Source of the DNA: Setophaga petechia
Taxonomy: Eukaryota > Chordata > Aves > Passeriformes > Parulidae
Direction: 5' to 3'
NCBI GenBank assembly: GCA_024362935.1
Contig: JANCRA010000003.1
Coordinates: 51,063,844-51,127,843, forward strand
DNA: 64,000 nt
Part shown: piece by piece, positions 1-12,400 of the stretch
Layout: each line of letters opens with the position of its first letter
Numbering within the stretch: position 1 is the stretch's first letter
Position numbers and translations under genes: made by a program
Notes under the pieces: generated by a model
Databases searched by the model: none
The model's input: the letters and a program-made list of their open reading frames with translations, nothing else
Told to the model about the DNA's origin: nothing

Positions 1-448
1 AATCATTATTTTTTTAAAAAAGCCAAACATGCTCAGAAGGTGAAAAAACATCTGGACATTTGATTAAAATAAAAAATAATAATATTATTAAAACATTGGG
101 TATAATAATTCTATTATTTCAGCCTTTTCTGTTTAACTATGTTATTTAAATTAATTGAAGGTCTTCTTGCCTGCTCTTATATACCTCAGCTCCTCCATCA
201 AAATCAGTGGGAATTTTTCTAAATTCAGTGAAAACAGAATGAAACCAGGAATAAGTGCCATAAAAAGAAACCCCATGTGAATGCCACACAGCAGGAGCTA
301 TTACTTCATTTCAGTACTGCATGTAAGGAGTTCAGTCTAGAGGGCCCAGCTGGGATTAGTAATTCATAGGGAGAGGGAAAGGGAAAGGAAAAAACCAAAG
401 TCAGCAGCGAACTGAGTGTTAAAGTTGCATCTTGTTTGGATACAGTAC
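1..448 (-). other. PPFIBP2 intron, 3' part of window
   Basis: AT-rich DNA downstream of the candidate 33-nt microexon. I see no further exon. The next conserved coding block of liprin-beta-2 (the DTESGW region, then the SAM domains) should lie beyond position 1. Confidence 0.6.
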
Positions 449-481
449 CTAGCACGGGTGCACTGACACTCCTGCCGCGAT
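449..481 (-). CDS. PPFIBP2: Candidate 33-nt alternative microexon with RSVSAP motif
   Basis: On the minus strand an acceptor (CTGAAG) and a donor (CTAG followed by GTACTG) enclose 33 nt. It enters and leaves in phase 1, which suits the phase-1 end of the exon at 1704-1848. Its reading is [10 protein letters not shown], preceded by a split codon (Asn if joined to 1704-1848). The paralogue PPFIBP1, from memory, has a similar RKRSASAP stretch in the same linker. RSVSAP fits the 14-3-3 mode I consensus (R-S-X-S-X-P). A pyrimidine-rich tract with a UGC motif lies upstream. No transcript evidence was available, and it could be a chance open segment. Confidence 0.5.
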   Translation of the reverse strand: MAAGVSVHPC

Positions 482-3400
482 CTTCAGTCATCCCAAGAAG
501 CAGAAAGCCAGATGGAGAAGCAAAGAAGATACAAAACACCAGCAAAATAAAGTTACAGAAGGGCAAAGTAGTTAAGCTAAGCATTTAGAGCAGAAACAAA
601 AAGCAAAAGAAGCAGTTATATATGGAAGTGAATATGCTTTGGTGTGCACAAGCCCCAAGAACGCTGTACAGATCATCTGAAACAGGATCTGTTTGGGCTT
701 TCCTAACTATTCTTGGAAAGTTTCAGCTCTTTAAGCAAAGACTACAGAGCTCTATGAAGCTGCAGAGTATCTGAAATGAAGCAGTGGCTAAGATTGCATC
801 AAACAATTGCTCTGAAATACAGAATTGGAGGTGGAATGAATTCACTGCAAGAAATAAACCAACCCGTAAGGAAAAAATTTTCTTAACTCGGTGTATTTAA
901 GAAGCCATTGCTTGTTTCTAGAAAAAGAACATTTTCCTTTTCAAGCTCACCCACCCTTGGATAATCCTGCAGTTAAAGACACTTCAGCATGGCTCATGCA
1001 TTGCCTGCAAAGTTGCCATCACAGAAAAGCTCTTTCAAAACCCCTAAACAACCACAACCCATTGCAACCATGGAACTGCAGTGTGCTAGAAGCTTCAGCG
1101 ACCACGAGGCCTAAGAATTAACCAACCCCCACCAAAGAATAAAACACTACACCCAAATAAAAAAAATCCTACTGTAACTTTGAAAGTGCAGGAAGACTTC
1201 AGAATCACAAGGGTGACTCTTATGCCCGAGCTCCGAAGCCCTTCAGTCTTAAAAATACCTGTTCCTGTGCCTCACTCTTAACACCTTTCTGTCAACAAAT
1301 CTGTGCTTAAGGTGCCACTGAAAAGAAATTAATTCAGGATTCCACAGGCTGTGGAATGGAAATATATTTGTAGTTCCAAAGTCCACGGATGTTTTTCTGC
1401 ATGTAGTAAATTAAATTTTCACTAGTGGGTCCCCCACAGCTAAGCAACCAACAGTGCTGATAGAGGGATTTTTACCCAAAATTTTCATGCTTTTGATGGT
1501 TGTACTATGAAGTTTGAAGTGGTATTGTCAGGTGCAACAGGAAAAAAACCCCTCAAAATTAAACCCACCCCTCATTCTGCCATGAGCTATGGGACTCTTT
1601 CTGGTATCACAGTGCATTGTTCTGCACAGCAGATTCCATCCCACACCATCCCAGCCCCTCAAACAGTCTGGATTTTCCCTCTGGGGGAGGCACAGGTACA
1701 TACTCAGGCCAGGGACGCCGTTGTCATCGTTGTCACTGGTGCCACATCCCTCAGGGGAGCTGTACATTCCCTGCTCTCCGTTCTGCAGGGCGCGGGGCAG
1801 CTTTCCTGGCAGCGTCTGGTACTTGCTGCCTTTCCCCACTGGCTTACTCTGTTTTTTTAAAAGAGGGAAAGGTGAAATAAATACAAAATTCAAATTGCTC
1901 ACAGCATCTGCAATCTGCTACACAATGTTCTTAAAGCTGAGATAAAGGATGGTACAAAATGACTCCACTGCCTGCACGTTCCTGCTTACAGACAACTCAA
2001 TTTAAACCCATCCATGAGCTGACAGTTTCCTAGCTAAGACACAGCCCTGCCTTCCCTCATCTGCTCCTCCCACTTCATCCACTCTGCATTACTTCAAAAT
2101 ATGTGTTAAATATTACCTGGTTTTGCCATAAGAATTTTTCTAGCTGTCTCCCTTTCCTAGAAGACCCTGTCACTACTTAATTGTTTAATCTTTCCAGGGT
2201 CAACTTTGATAGCACCATAAATGTGTTTAGTTACTTCTCAGATCATTTTTTCTCCCCTATTTTCCACCAGACTTTCTCTGTTTCTGCCCCACTATTGTAT
2301 CTCACTGGAATTCAACTCAAAAGTATTGGTACACCTCAAATTTCCACAAATCTATTTCCTACCACCATTAATAACAATAAAAGAATCGAAGCCAAAGTTA
2401 GGGTCTTTTGTAGGGACAAAAATCTCTGCATAGACAGAATTGTAAATTTGAAAATTTTTTTTGTTTTTTTTTTTTTGGTTTGTTTTTTATTTTTTTTTTA
2501 AAGAATTACAGCTAAATATAATTGCTAGTTCTATCACAGAACCTAATTTTCCTTGCCTTCAAGTGATACCTACTTAGGCACCTTGCTCCTTTTACAAGGG
2601 TAGATGAAATGTTCCCATAAATCTGATAGTTTTGAGCCTAATAAGTTAATTTTCCAGGCAAAGCACATATTTCACAGATGTACTTCTGCCTACAGTTTTG
2701 GAAATTGCTTGTTGGGATTTCTTCAACACTGAATCCAAAGGAAAAGATGGACAAACCAACACTGTGGGTGAAAGCTGCAGGACAGGGATGCTTTTTGAGA
2801 CAAGCAGTGAACCTGCAGCTCCAGCTGCCATTATTAGGGGGAGTGGTGTACATTCAATATGTGTTTTGGAATAAACTCCCACTGGGAAATGTTTCAGTAT
2901 CAGAATGGAGCTTTCACAGAAAAACTTTGCACTTGAAAAGGCAAACCATATTTAGTACACAGGAAAGTACAGTGTGCTCCTATTCAGTTACCCCCCTCCA
3001 ACAAAATTTTTTGAAAACATTGTCTGTGACAGGATGATAGATTTAAAATTCTATGAGATAACCACTGCTTTATCTGTTCTTATTCCAAGGCCTAGAGGAT
3101 TCTTTGGATACTACAAATGCAGGCCAGATTGCTCAGGTCCTCAACCCCAGCTCCTTTTTGGCAACTGCAGGAGTACATCCCAACTTGTACCAAAAAGAGT
3201 AGAGAAATTGTGTCTTACATCAGCAGTGTGTGTTCTGAGACTGACTGACCTCAGCTTCATGTAACAAGCTTCTAGATAAAAAGTAAAAAACCAGAAACAT
3301 TTCCCTCTCAAATCATTCCTCTCTGTGTTGTTTGTCAGCACTGGAACTATGCAAACATTTTGAAGACAAAAGGAATATAAAATGCAAACCAGCCATACCA

Positions 3401-6400
3401 TCACACCACACCACACCACAGAATTGTTAGGGAAGGTTGCAGTTAATATACCTCTTGTTCTACAACAGGCTGTGCTGGTTTTCCATCTACATACTATGGA
3501 GTTTCAGGGAGGGCAATGTCAAAGTTTTGTGGAAAAAAGCAACAGACAAATGTTAGTATTAACATACATACATGGAACATCAAACATAGACTTATTGCTA
3601 TAGAGATGGTACTTAATGTATGGACAATATATTACAAGGACCTTTTAATTTCATCTCAACCAATATTTAATACTAAATTGTGTTTGTTCATTCCCCACTC
3701 TACAAAATTCTTGTTTCAGTTTTGTTGTGATCAAAGGAATTTTGCTATTTTCAGGGTTCTGGGTGGTCCCTTTAGAATTGCTTTGAGCTGGGAACACAAC
3801 AGCTGTTGAACAGACCAATATGAAAACAACTGACATAAAATAATACACACAATCCTGTATGGATCCAGCTGAAACCATAAAGAGCTCTGACAGAAACCAA
3901 GCGATAAAAATTCCACCATAGTTAGGTCAGGGACACTGATGTGGTTTATTATTTTATTATTATTATTATTATTATTATTGCTGGAAGCAAGGGGACTTTG
4001 AGCTTTGAGCAAGGCAGAATAACTCCAGCACAAATGTGTAGGTCCAGCCTTACCACAGCACATCACAGAGACAAATTCAGATTTTTGGTTTAAGACAAGA
4101 ATACAACTAAAAGTTATGACAAGAAAAACTTTATCAGTTCTCCATGGAATGAAATGTGACTTCTGATTTGTCACGTGTGTGGCTACAATCAAACGATTGC
4201 AGCACAAATTTCACAAAATCCATTCTACTTGGTCACTACCATCTCCAGCAATTCAAGAAATATATGGAAGTATTTAAGAAAAATTTCTTAAAATTTAAGA
4301 ACTGGAGAAATCATTTGACTGGTATCTGGTTTCAATGGCATTACTGGGACTAGGTCGCCTGGTGTTAAGCCTAATTTGGGTACAGAAAAAACAACAGTCT
4401 CACAAAGCAGAATTACAAAAGTGTAGAAAAATGTCAGTGTACATAATGACAAACAAGACTGTGGACCACAATGTAACAAGACTTTGCAAACTGGGAAGAT
4501 TTATTCTGGAGTGAAATTAAATCCCTTGAGGTGCTCCTGCTGTTTTAACTAAGGCAGCATCATGGCCAATTTCAGGAATGCCTTTTGTACCAGAAAGCTC
4601 AGGGAAAACACTGCTACATGCACACACCCAAAAAGGAATCCTATGTGGAAATACCCAGTCCCAACATTTAGCTACTTTCAGGATTAGCTGCCTTAATATT
4701 TTTGGTGATTTGGAAGTAAAATATATTTTTAAAAAACCTATAAACAAAATAATCCTGCAGTTTAACAAAACAACTCCTCGTTATTTCTTGTATTTCACTT
4801 AAATATTTTTTCTCTCAGGGCAAAAGCTGAATTTGAAGGTGTGTCCACATGGGTGTGTCAACCAGCTTAGAAATGGGGTGGGGGGAAGAACCTGAGCTGT
4901 TTTAGGGCTCTTTCCCCACATAGAGAGTTAGTGGTGGTTAAAGTTACTGTGCGCATAACAAAAATAATGTTTATGCTTGATCTTTGTCTTTTAGTTGTGA
5001 CATAAAACACCAGAAGCTGTGATTACAAATAAACCAACCTTTTCCAAGGATTCACTCTGCAGGTCTTCTAAACTACTGGACTTTTTTTTCTGTGGAACCC
5101 TTAAAAAAGGCACAGGCAAAGAAGAGCAGTCAATACAACACGGTTTGTTTGCATATCACCAGTCTCATGCACAACAGCAGCACAAGTCACATAATGTTTG
5201 CATAAAACATAGCCCAGAATTAAGATATTTGTTTATTTTATTGTGCTTTCAGTCTGAAAATCATGGCCTTGAGAACAGCAATAGATGAAGGCAAAAGAAC
5301 CACAAGGCATCCTCTGAATAGCAGTGAAAGGCAGCCAGGTCCAGTGGGCAGCTGCAGCCTTGTTCCTCTAGATGATTTTAGAAACTCTTAACAAGCACAA
5401 CAATAACTCTCTGTGAGCAATGTGCAACCTTTAGGGATTTTAGAAAGGGAAATTGTTTATCATTTTGATGAAAGTTACTTATTCTTACCTATTTGTGACT
5501 TCCAGAGATTCTTCCTGCTGAGAGGTTAAATTACTTGAAGGTATTGGACTGCTTCCACTTTAAATAAATTTATATATAAATAAATAATTTTTAATATAAA
5601 CATATAAAAATATTATATATAGACATAAATATATAAACATATTTTATATAAATAAACATAAACACAAATATATAGAGCATAAAATAATATAATAGAATAT
5701 ATAGTATATATATTGATATATATTATAAAGTTATAATATTAATAGATTTATTCAATATAATATTAATATAATATTATATCAATTATAATATGATTATATT
5801 AATTAATATTCAATATATATATTATATAAATATATAATAGATTATATATGAAAATGCTGAATTATTCCTATAATTTAAACCTTAATCATCCAAGCATTGC
5901 CAACCTCCACGACAAGCACAGCTTTCACAAGTGCCCCAAACTGCAGCAAAGCCAAGAACACTCAAGGGAAGATGCCAGCATTTAAGCAGTCTAAATAATA
6001 AAATTTAGCACCACAGAAGAAAGAAAGGTCTTGCCTGATTTCCATGGCTTTGTGTGGCACTGGAGGGAGCACAGCTGGTGACAATTCTCCTGCAGGGGGC
6101 TGGGGAAGACACAAGAGTTTCAATCCTGTAGCTCTGGTGTCTTCTGCTGAATCTACTGTGCCCATACCAAGAAATACAAAAATTCTGCCAGGGCTGAACC
6201 CTCACCCACATTACCACAGAGAAACCAACAGCAAAAAATCATCTGTGCAGCAGAACCTGCTTGCAGAACATCTGTACCTCTGTTTTCAGTAATTCCCCTT
6301 GAGAGTTATTCAGAAGATTCCATTTCCTTAAAGTTGCCTCAACTTCCTCTTCACTGCCACCAGAGACAGGAGAGCCTGAAAGCATTGGAGAGTAGAAAGG

Positions 6401-9400
6401 GAGAGAAACAGGTAAAGTTTGCTCTCTGCAGTATCAGCTCAACAATCCAGAGCATCATGGCTTGCTCCTTGCTTCTTTTTATTTATTTACTTAATGAACA
6501 TCCAGAGAGAGGTTTACTCTCATTCTCTATTTTGTGTGTTTATTACATTCACTCTCATTCCCTATTTTGTGTGTTAAACACATTCACTCTCATTCCAAAT
6601 TTTTGTGTGTTAAGCACAAGTCTCCATTCTGCCATGCAAGGCCTAAAAATATTGTTATTGCTTGGTAATGTGATGGTGTGCATGGAACCAAACTGTCCTT
6701 TTAGAAGGTCCAGTATCCCAGGTTCAATCCAGCACTGAAAATTATGGTGGCAACTTAAAATGAGATTGTCCTAGAACCCACTCCACTTCCTACTCTGCAT
6801 AGGAGAAATGGGACACAGATTTTTTCCCCTCCCTTCAGATTTAGAACTGTGTGCAGCAAAGCAACGTGGATTTTCAGTTTTGCCTTCCAAACAAAACTTG
6901 TCAGCTGTCAGGGTTTTCCTCAGTGGAAGGGAAATGAGTTCTCCCTCTCTAGGATCATTTTATGCTGTGAAACATGGCTGGTGGTCACAGGTCATAATGG
7001 TCACAGGAAACACCACATAAACTAAAAATAAAAGCAGGACATTATTCCCAAGCCATTTTACCATGAGCTGCAATCATGATGTCCTTGACCCTCCTGTACT
7101 GGCTTAGCAGTAGTGTCAGCTCCTCTATCCGACGGTCCTGAGGAAAACATGAAATAAATTAAATTACATTTTAAATCCTTCATGTTCAACTGCAGAAACA
7201 CTGTACTACATCTCTGTGATTTTAATGAAAACAGGCTCAGTCCTTCACATGCCTTGTAAAGAATGCTATTTGCCTTTGTGCACAATATTTGCTGGACAAT
7301 GTGAAATTATAGTTGTAAGGAAACCTGAGGAGTTTGACATTACAGCTTTTTTGAGAAATAAATGTTATGAGCCATATTAATGTTCCCCAGAACTAATGTT
7401 TCCCTGTATGGATTCCCTACTTGCTAAAGGAACTTTTTAGGGATGCATATTATTGTCTATGTGATCATATATGTGTGTGCCACCACCCAGAAAAATCCCA
7501 TGGCTTGATTTGTTACCACAAAAATGACAGTCTCCTGAAGAATGAAACTCCTTTCTCATTTAGTCCTTACAGAAAGTGTCTTATTTGGAACATTTCAGAG
7601 ATTCAAAACTATAATTTCATTCTTAACACACAGAACAAGGATTATTTTCTCACCTTTTCTTCATTTGCAGCCAATAATGTCTCCATTCCTATCTTCAACC
7701 TCTGAACTTCTTGGTCTGAAAATGTTTTAAAATGTTGTAAGAGAAATAAGACTTGTTTTGTTTACTGTAAATAGATGTTTTGTGATACTTTCCCTATGTT
7801 CTTACTAATAACCAAAACCATGTGAGTGCTGTGGCCAGTGCACCACTAAACTACATTTAGTGTAGATTTTTTCAGAAGCTGAACTATAAAAAGTATTGCA
7901 CAACACAAACATCCTGGTTTTGCCTACAAAACTACATAACACTATTTTTAACTATGAAAGTCAAGCAATGGAAAAGAAAAGAAACACAGAAGCTCATTTT
8001 GCAAAAAAGATGAGAATATGTTTGCTGTTATATACTTAAGGAAATAATTTAAAATAGGATTGAAAATATATTCCATCTGAGAAGTAGCTAAAGTACTTGT
8101 ACTAAAGTACTTGGGAATGAAAAATGACAAAAACCTGGTTTGATAGAAGGAAATTCTGTAAAATGTTATTCACTTAAATGTTTCAGTATGGGCAACTTGG
8201 TTTAAACCTACGTCAGGAGCTAATGGAGAATTTCCTCACACACAATTTAGTGATAGAGGTTATCCAGTAATGTTAAAATCAAGTCAATTAAAACAAAAAA
8301 ACCTCTCTGAAACTGATGAGGTTGTTAATCACATTCTAACTTTGCTGAACCAAGTCTCTCATTTTTCTCTACACAATAGTCCCAGCAAACCTTCCTGAGT
8401 AAACCAAGTGTGATGGAGACAGAACCTGAGATAGTTCCTGTCTTGTAACTCCCACCTCCAGCTATTCATGCTCTGACATTACACCAGACACAACTGTTCC
8501 CAAAAAACCCATGAAAACAGATATGGCAGCAGGCAGGAAGGGAGAGAGGGGAAAGAAAATCAACACTGCCAAAGAGCATCTGTGAAAAAAGGTTTTACAA
8601 ATGAAGGCTGAACACACAATGTCATAGCTAAGCTATTTGAAAAAGCTGTAATTAGTTTTTATTGCAGGGATTCTGGAAAGTGCACACCTTGCAATGATCA
8701 AGTTTAAAACATGTACATGAACCTCACAGGTGTTTTCTCAAAGAAGAGACACAGGACATGCACAGGCACAGCCAAATCAAAAACTAAAGCTAGCAGGCAG
8801 TGGGCAAGCAACTGGGAAACTTTTAAAAAAAATCACAGTCCTACTAATTTCTCTTTATAAATGTTAGACTTCAAAAAGGACTGGTGTCAAGGTAGATTTA
8901 GGCACACTAAAGCAAATTTTACTTACTGTATTCATTAACATCATCAAGTATGGGGACATTTACTCAGAATTAAAAAAAAAAGATGATGCAGTGATTTAAA
9001 AAATAAAAAAGCCTAAATCCTCCCCTCCAAAGAGAAAGGCTTTCAATTAAAGCTGTCTTTTCTGTTATTAAATGGGGTTTACATATGTGCAAATAAAAGG
9101 GGGCAATTGTTAAGTTTTGGCTCTGTTAACCTTGACAACGTCCCTTTGAAGTCCAACAATTTGATTTGTGAACCTCTAACCTTTATTTCTGCAGTGAAAT
9201 CTCACTGAGCAGGGAAAGGAGCTGTCTGCTTGCTGCAGGCAGTGAAAGCAGTGTCTCGTGTGTGTTACAATTAGACAGCCAAATCTAAACAAACACGGAA
9301 TTATTGCTGCAGGAGGCATCTGAGTTAACATTGGTGTGAAAGGAACAGTGAGATAAAGCCAAAAGGGAATTGCAAGGCTTACGTTTTTCTTTTAGCCTTC

Positions 9401-12400
9401 TCCTATAAACTTCCTCTACGATGGGAAGTGGTGAGAGTCAAGTAAAGTATGTAGAAAAAGCACACATTAGATCAATTCTGCAATTTAATTAGGATATGCA
9501 TTCTAGCCTACTACAAGTACATTCACATAATTTTTCAACTTTATTTGAGAAGACCACCTAAAATTCTGATCAATCAGTAATTTTTGTTTGTTTGTTTGTT
9601 TTCAGAAGGATTGTTACTGTTTCCATTCAAATACAGTCTGCGTGTTTTCCTTGAACATAGCCCACAGATTTTGTAGAGGGTTTGATTCTTCTGCCACTGG
9701 AATCAAGGACATTTTCACCACACTGCTAGAACCTGAACACTGCTGAGCTCCAGATTTACTGTCATGCCACTATCTTTCCTTTGAAATACCCTAAGTTATT
9801 TGGGAATCTGGCAGAAAATACATATTTCTATTAGTAGAAGGGTTCCTCTACCAAGCACTGCTGTTAGACAAACTAATTTTCTGGTTAGACATGCAGCTCT
9901 GTACATGCACAAGCTCTGCAGCTGGGTGAGATCACCACAAGGAGATGTTAAGTCACTCTGCTGGAATGAACCAGAGGAGGTTCTTGGGGAGCCCTGGGAA
10001 GGGGGAAGCACAGCACATGGAAATTCACATCCCAGCCAGGGCAGCCTTGGGAAGCCTCAGTTAACACCCACAGAAGCTGTTAGAGCAGCAAAGCTGAATG
10101 CCCTGTGCTAAACTGCACACAAACACTCCTGCATGGCTGAGTGCTGGTGCTGCAGAGGAAAAAGGTCCCTAATTCCATATTCCCCTGGCCCAGCAGTTGG
10201 CAGGAGCTCCAGGGAGTGAATATTTCAGAGAGCTGTGGCACCACTGGTTGAGACCAAAGGCTAAACAAACTGGTTTGTTTGCCATTGTCCTGTGTCAACA
10301 GAGACAAACAGAAACCTGCAATATCACCTGCCCAGGCTGGTAGGGACACTGAAAATGCAAACTTTCATGGGACAGGGAGCCTGGATGAGACACACCATGA
10401 AGAAAGGAAGCAATGACTCTTTTAGGATGTTTGGACATTGAAACATTAGGCTTAGCTAGTACCGTGATCCTTTTTTTTTCCTTTATAAACCAGAAACTGT
10501 AAAGATTTTTCAAAGAAATTTTCTAGGTATACCTGAAAAATAAATTCCCATTGAACTACAATGAATCTTTACAATTACAAATAAAACACCGACAGAAAAA
10601 GTTTCAGCGTCCTGAGGATACTGATTTCAATTTGTGCCTCTAGACTGGAATGGAACTTCACACATTAAAGGCCTCTACTCTACCAGAGCACAGAATGAGC
10701 TGACTTTGCTTTTCCTCCCATAATAAACTTCAGGTCCATTCTTGCATTTCTTTGTATCTCTTTGCAATCCAGCGTCCAAGTTGCTACCAAAGCAAACTTA
10801 AAGTAGAGTTCTGGATTTTTAATTTTGTTTCCCCTCCTCTTACCTCTTTCTGCCACTTCAGTGTATGAGGAGGTCCTGGAGAGCTGACTTTGCAAGCGTT
10901 CTATCTCTGCATCTTTGAGAGCCAGCTGCTCCTGGAGCTGGGCTATCTCAGCCTGCAAAAGAGCACAGCAAAGTCAGAATAACTTCCCCCCCCCTTGTCT
11001 GTGAGTCTTTCCCAGGAATGAGGAGATGTCTGAGGGAGGCTGTGATTGAGGTCAGTTATCAGCTTACAATATTTCACAAACAACTAGGACAACTATACAT
11101 ATTTATGCTGCTATTGCTATTAGAGAAGCTCATTTTTCCCCATGCAATTAGCTCTTGGAGAAGGCAGACAAACATTTCCAAGGATTTATGTAGGTAAGGA
11201 AACTCAGGAAAGCTCTCAATGCTACAAAGTTGGTCAAATAATAACAATAACAACAATATTAATAATATCAACATTATTATTATTATTATTATTATGGGAA
11301 CCCAAAGTTTGCATGAAGACCTCTAAAAGATATCAAAGGATTTTTAAACAGATGCTAGTGCTTTTAATTTTATTTATTTATTATTTATTTTATTATTTAT
11401 TTTTATTTTTAATCCTAGTTACTACTTATTAGTATAACTGAGAATCTATTAATACTGAGCCTTCTCTGCAAGATAGCAAAACTGTTTTTTCCTCAAAACA
11501 GCAAATAGGGTTGAAGGAAAGCATGGCCCGGAAAACCACCACACACACGCAACAGAATACCACATTCATTTACATTTACTGGAGATTTAGGGCTGCCACC
11601 CGATTTGGATAGAAAATCCCATGTGAAAAAGCTCAACAAGACAAGGGGGAGAAGAATTCTGTGATTGTTCAGCTTGAAATGCTGTGATTCTAATCTGGTT
11701 TTTCTATTGATGAGAAAAACTGTCAGCAGCATATTTTAGTGAGTCAGCAGTTTGATAAGGTTTTCTTTAGAGGTCTCAAAATCATTGTGTGTCAACATTC
11801 TACATTTCCCCTGTAAAGGCACACAAAGCCTCCTTGCAGATGAAGGACAAAAGTAAAAAAAAAAAAAAAAAGGAGGTGGGGATAAAGGGATGAAAAAAGC
11901 AAAGAAAAAGGACAAAAAACCCAATGATCAGTTTCTCAAAATAAAATAAAGCAGAAAAGATGCAAACCACCAAACAATATTATCCAAACAGGTAGAAACA
12001 TGGATTAATTAACACAGAAACTTATTTTCACCAGGAAGCAAGCAGTTGCATTGCAGGATAACATCACTGCTCTGCCCAAAATTCCATGTGGAATAGAAGA
12101 ATCTGCCTTGCTGCATCTCTGAAGGGCTCCTACACTTCCCAATGACTAATGTGCTTTTTATATCTGGCCATGGATTTATTCCAATCTCTCGTCTAAGAAG
12201 CTGGAACAACAGGAAGACAAAAGCCTGCAGACCTCTTAATACCACATCTGGATTTGCCTCCTCTGGTTTACTCAACCTCAGAGCTCTTTCAAAGGCTCTC
12301 TTTTCCCTTAATATCTAATTCCTGTCATCTCTGATTATTTTTCTGCTTCCTCTCTCTTTCCTTGTACTTCTCTTCCTTTCCCGTCCTGCACCTTCTCTCC

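Noticed and set aside
3234..3283. Strong pyrimidine tract and TAG before KLVT, then GAG|GTCAGT
   Set aside because: In the required phase it stops after four codons, and its 22-nt length is out of phase.
4517..4768. Minus-strand frame with [20 protein letters not shown] as the exon between SLEK and SKPVGK
   Set aside because: Phase 0 entry gives an early stop. The exon at 3452-3493 fits length, phase and sequence.
5487..5515. Segment reading EESLEVTN before a GTAAGA donor
   Set aside because: It resembles the KSLETR liprin block, but its length does not fit the phase-2 intron. The real block is already encoded at 6035-6099.
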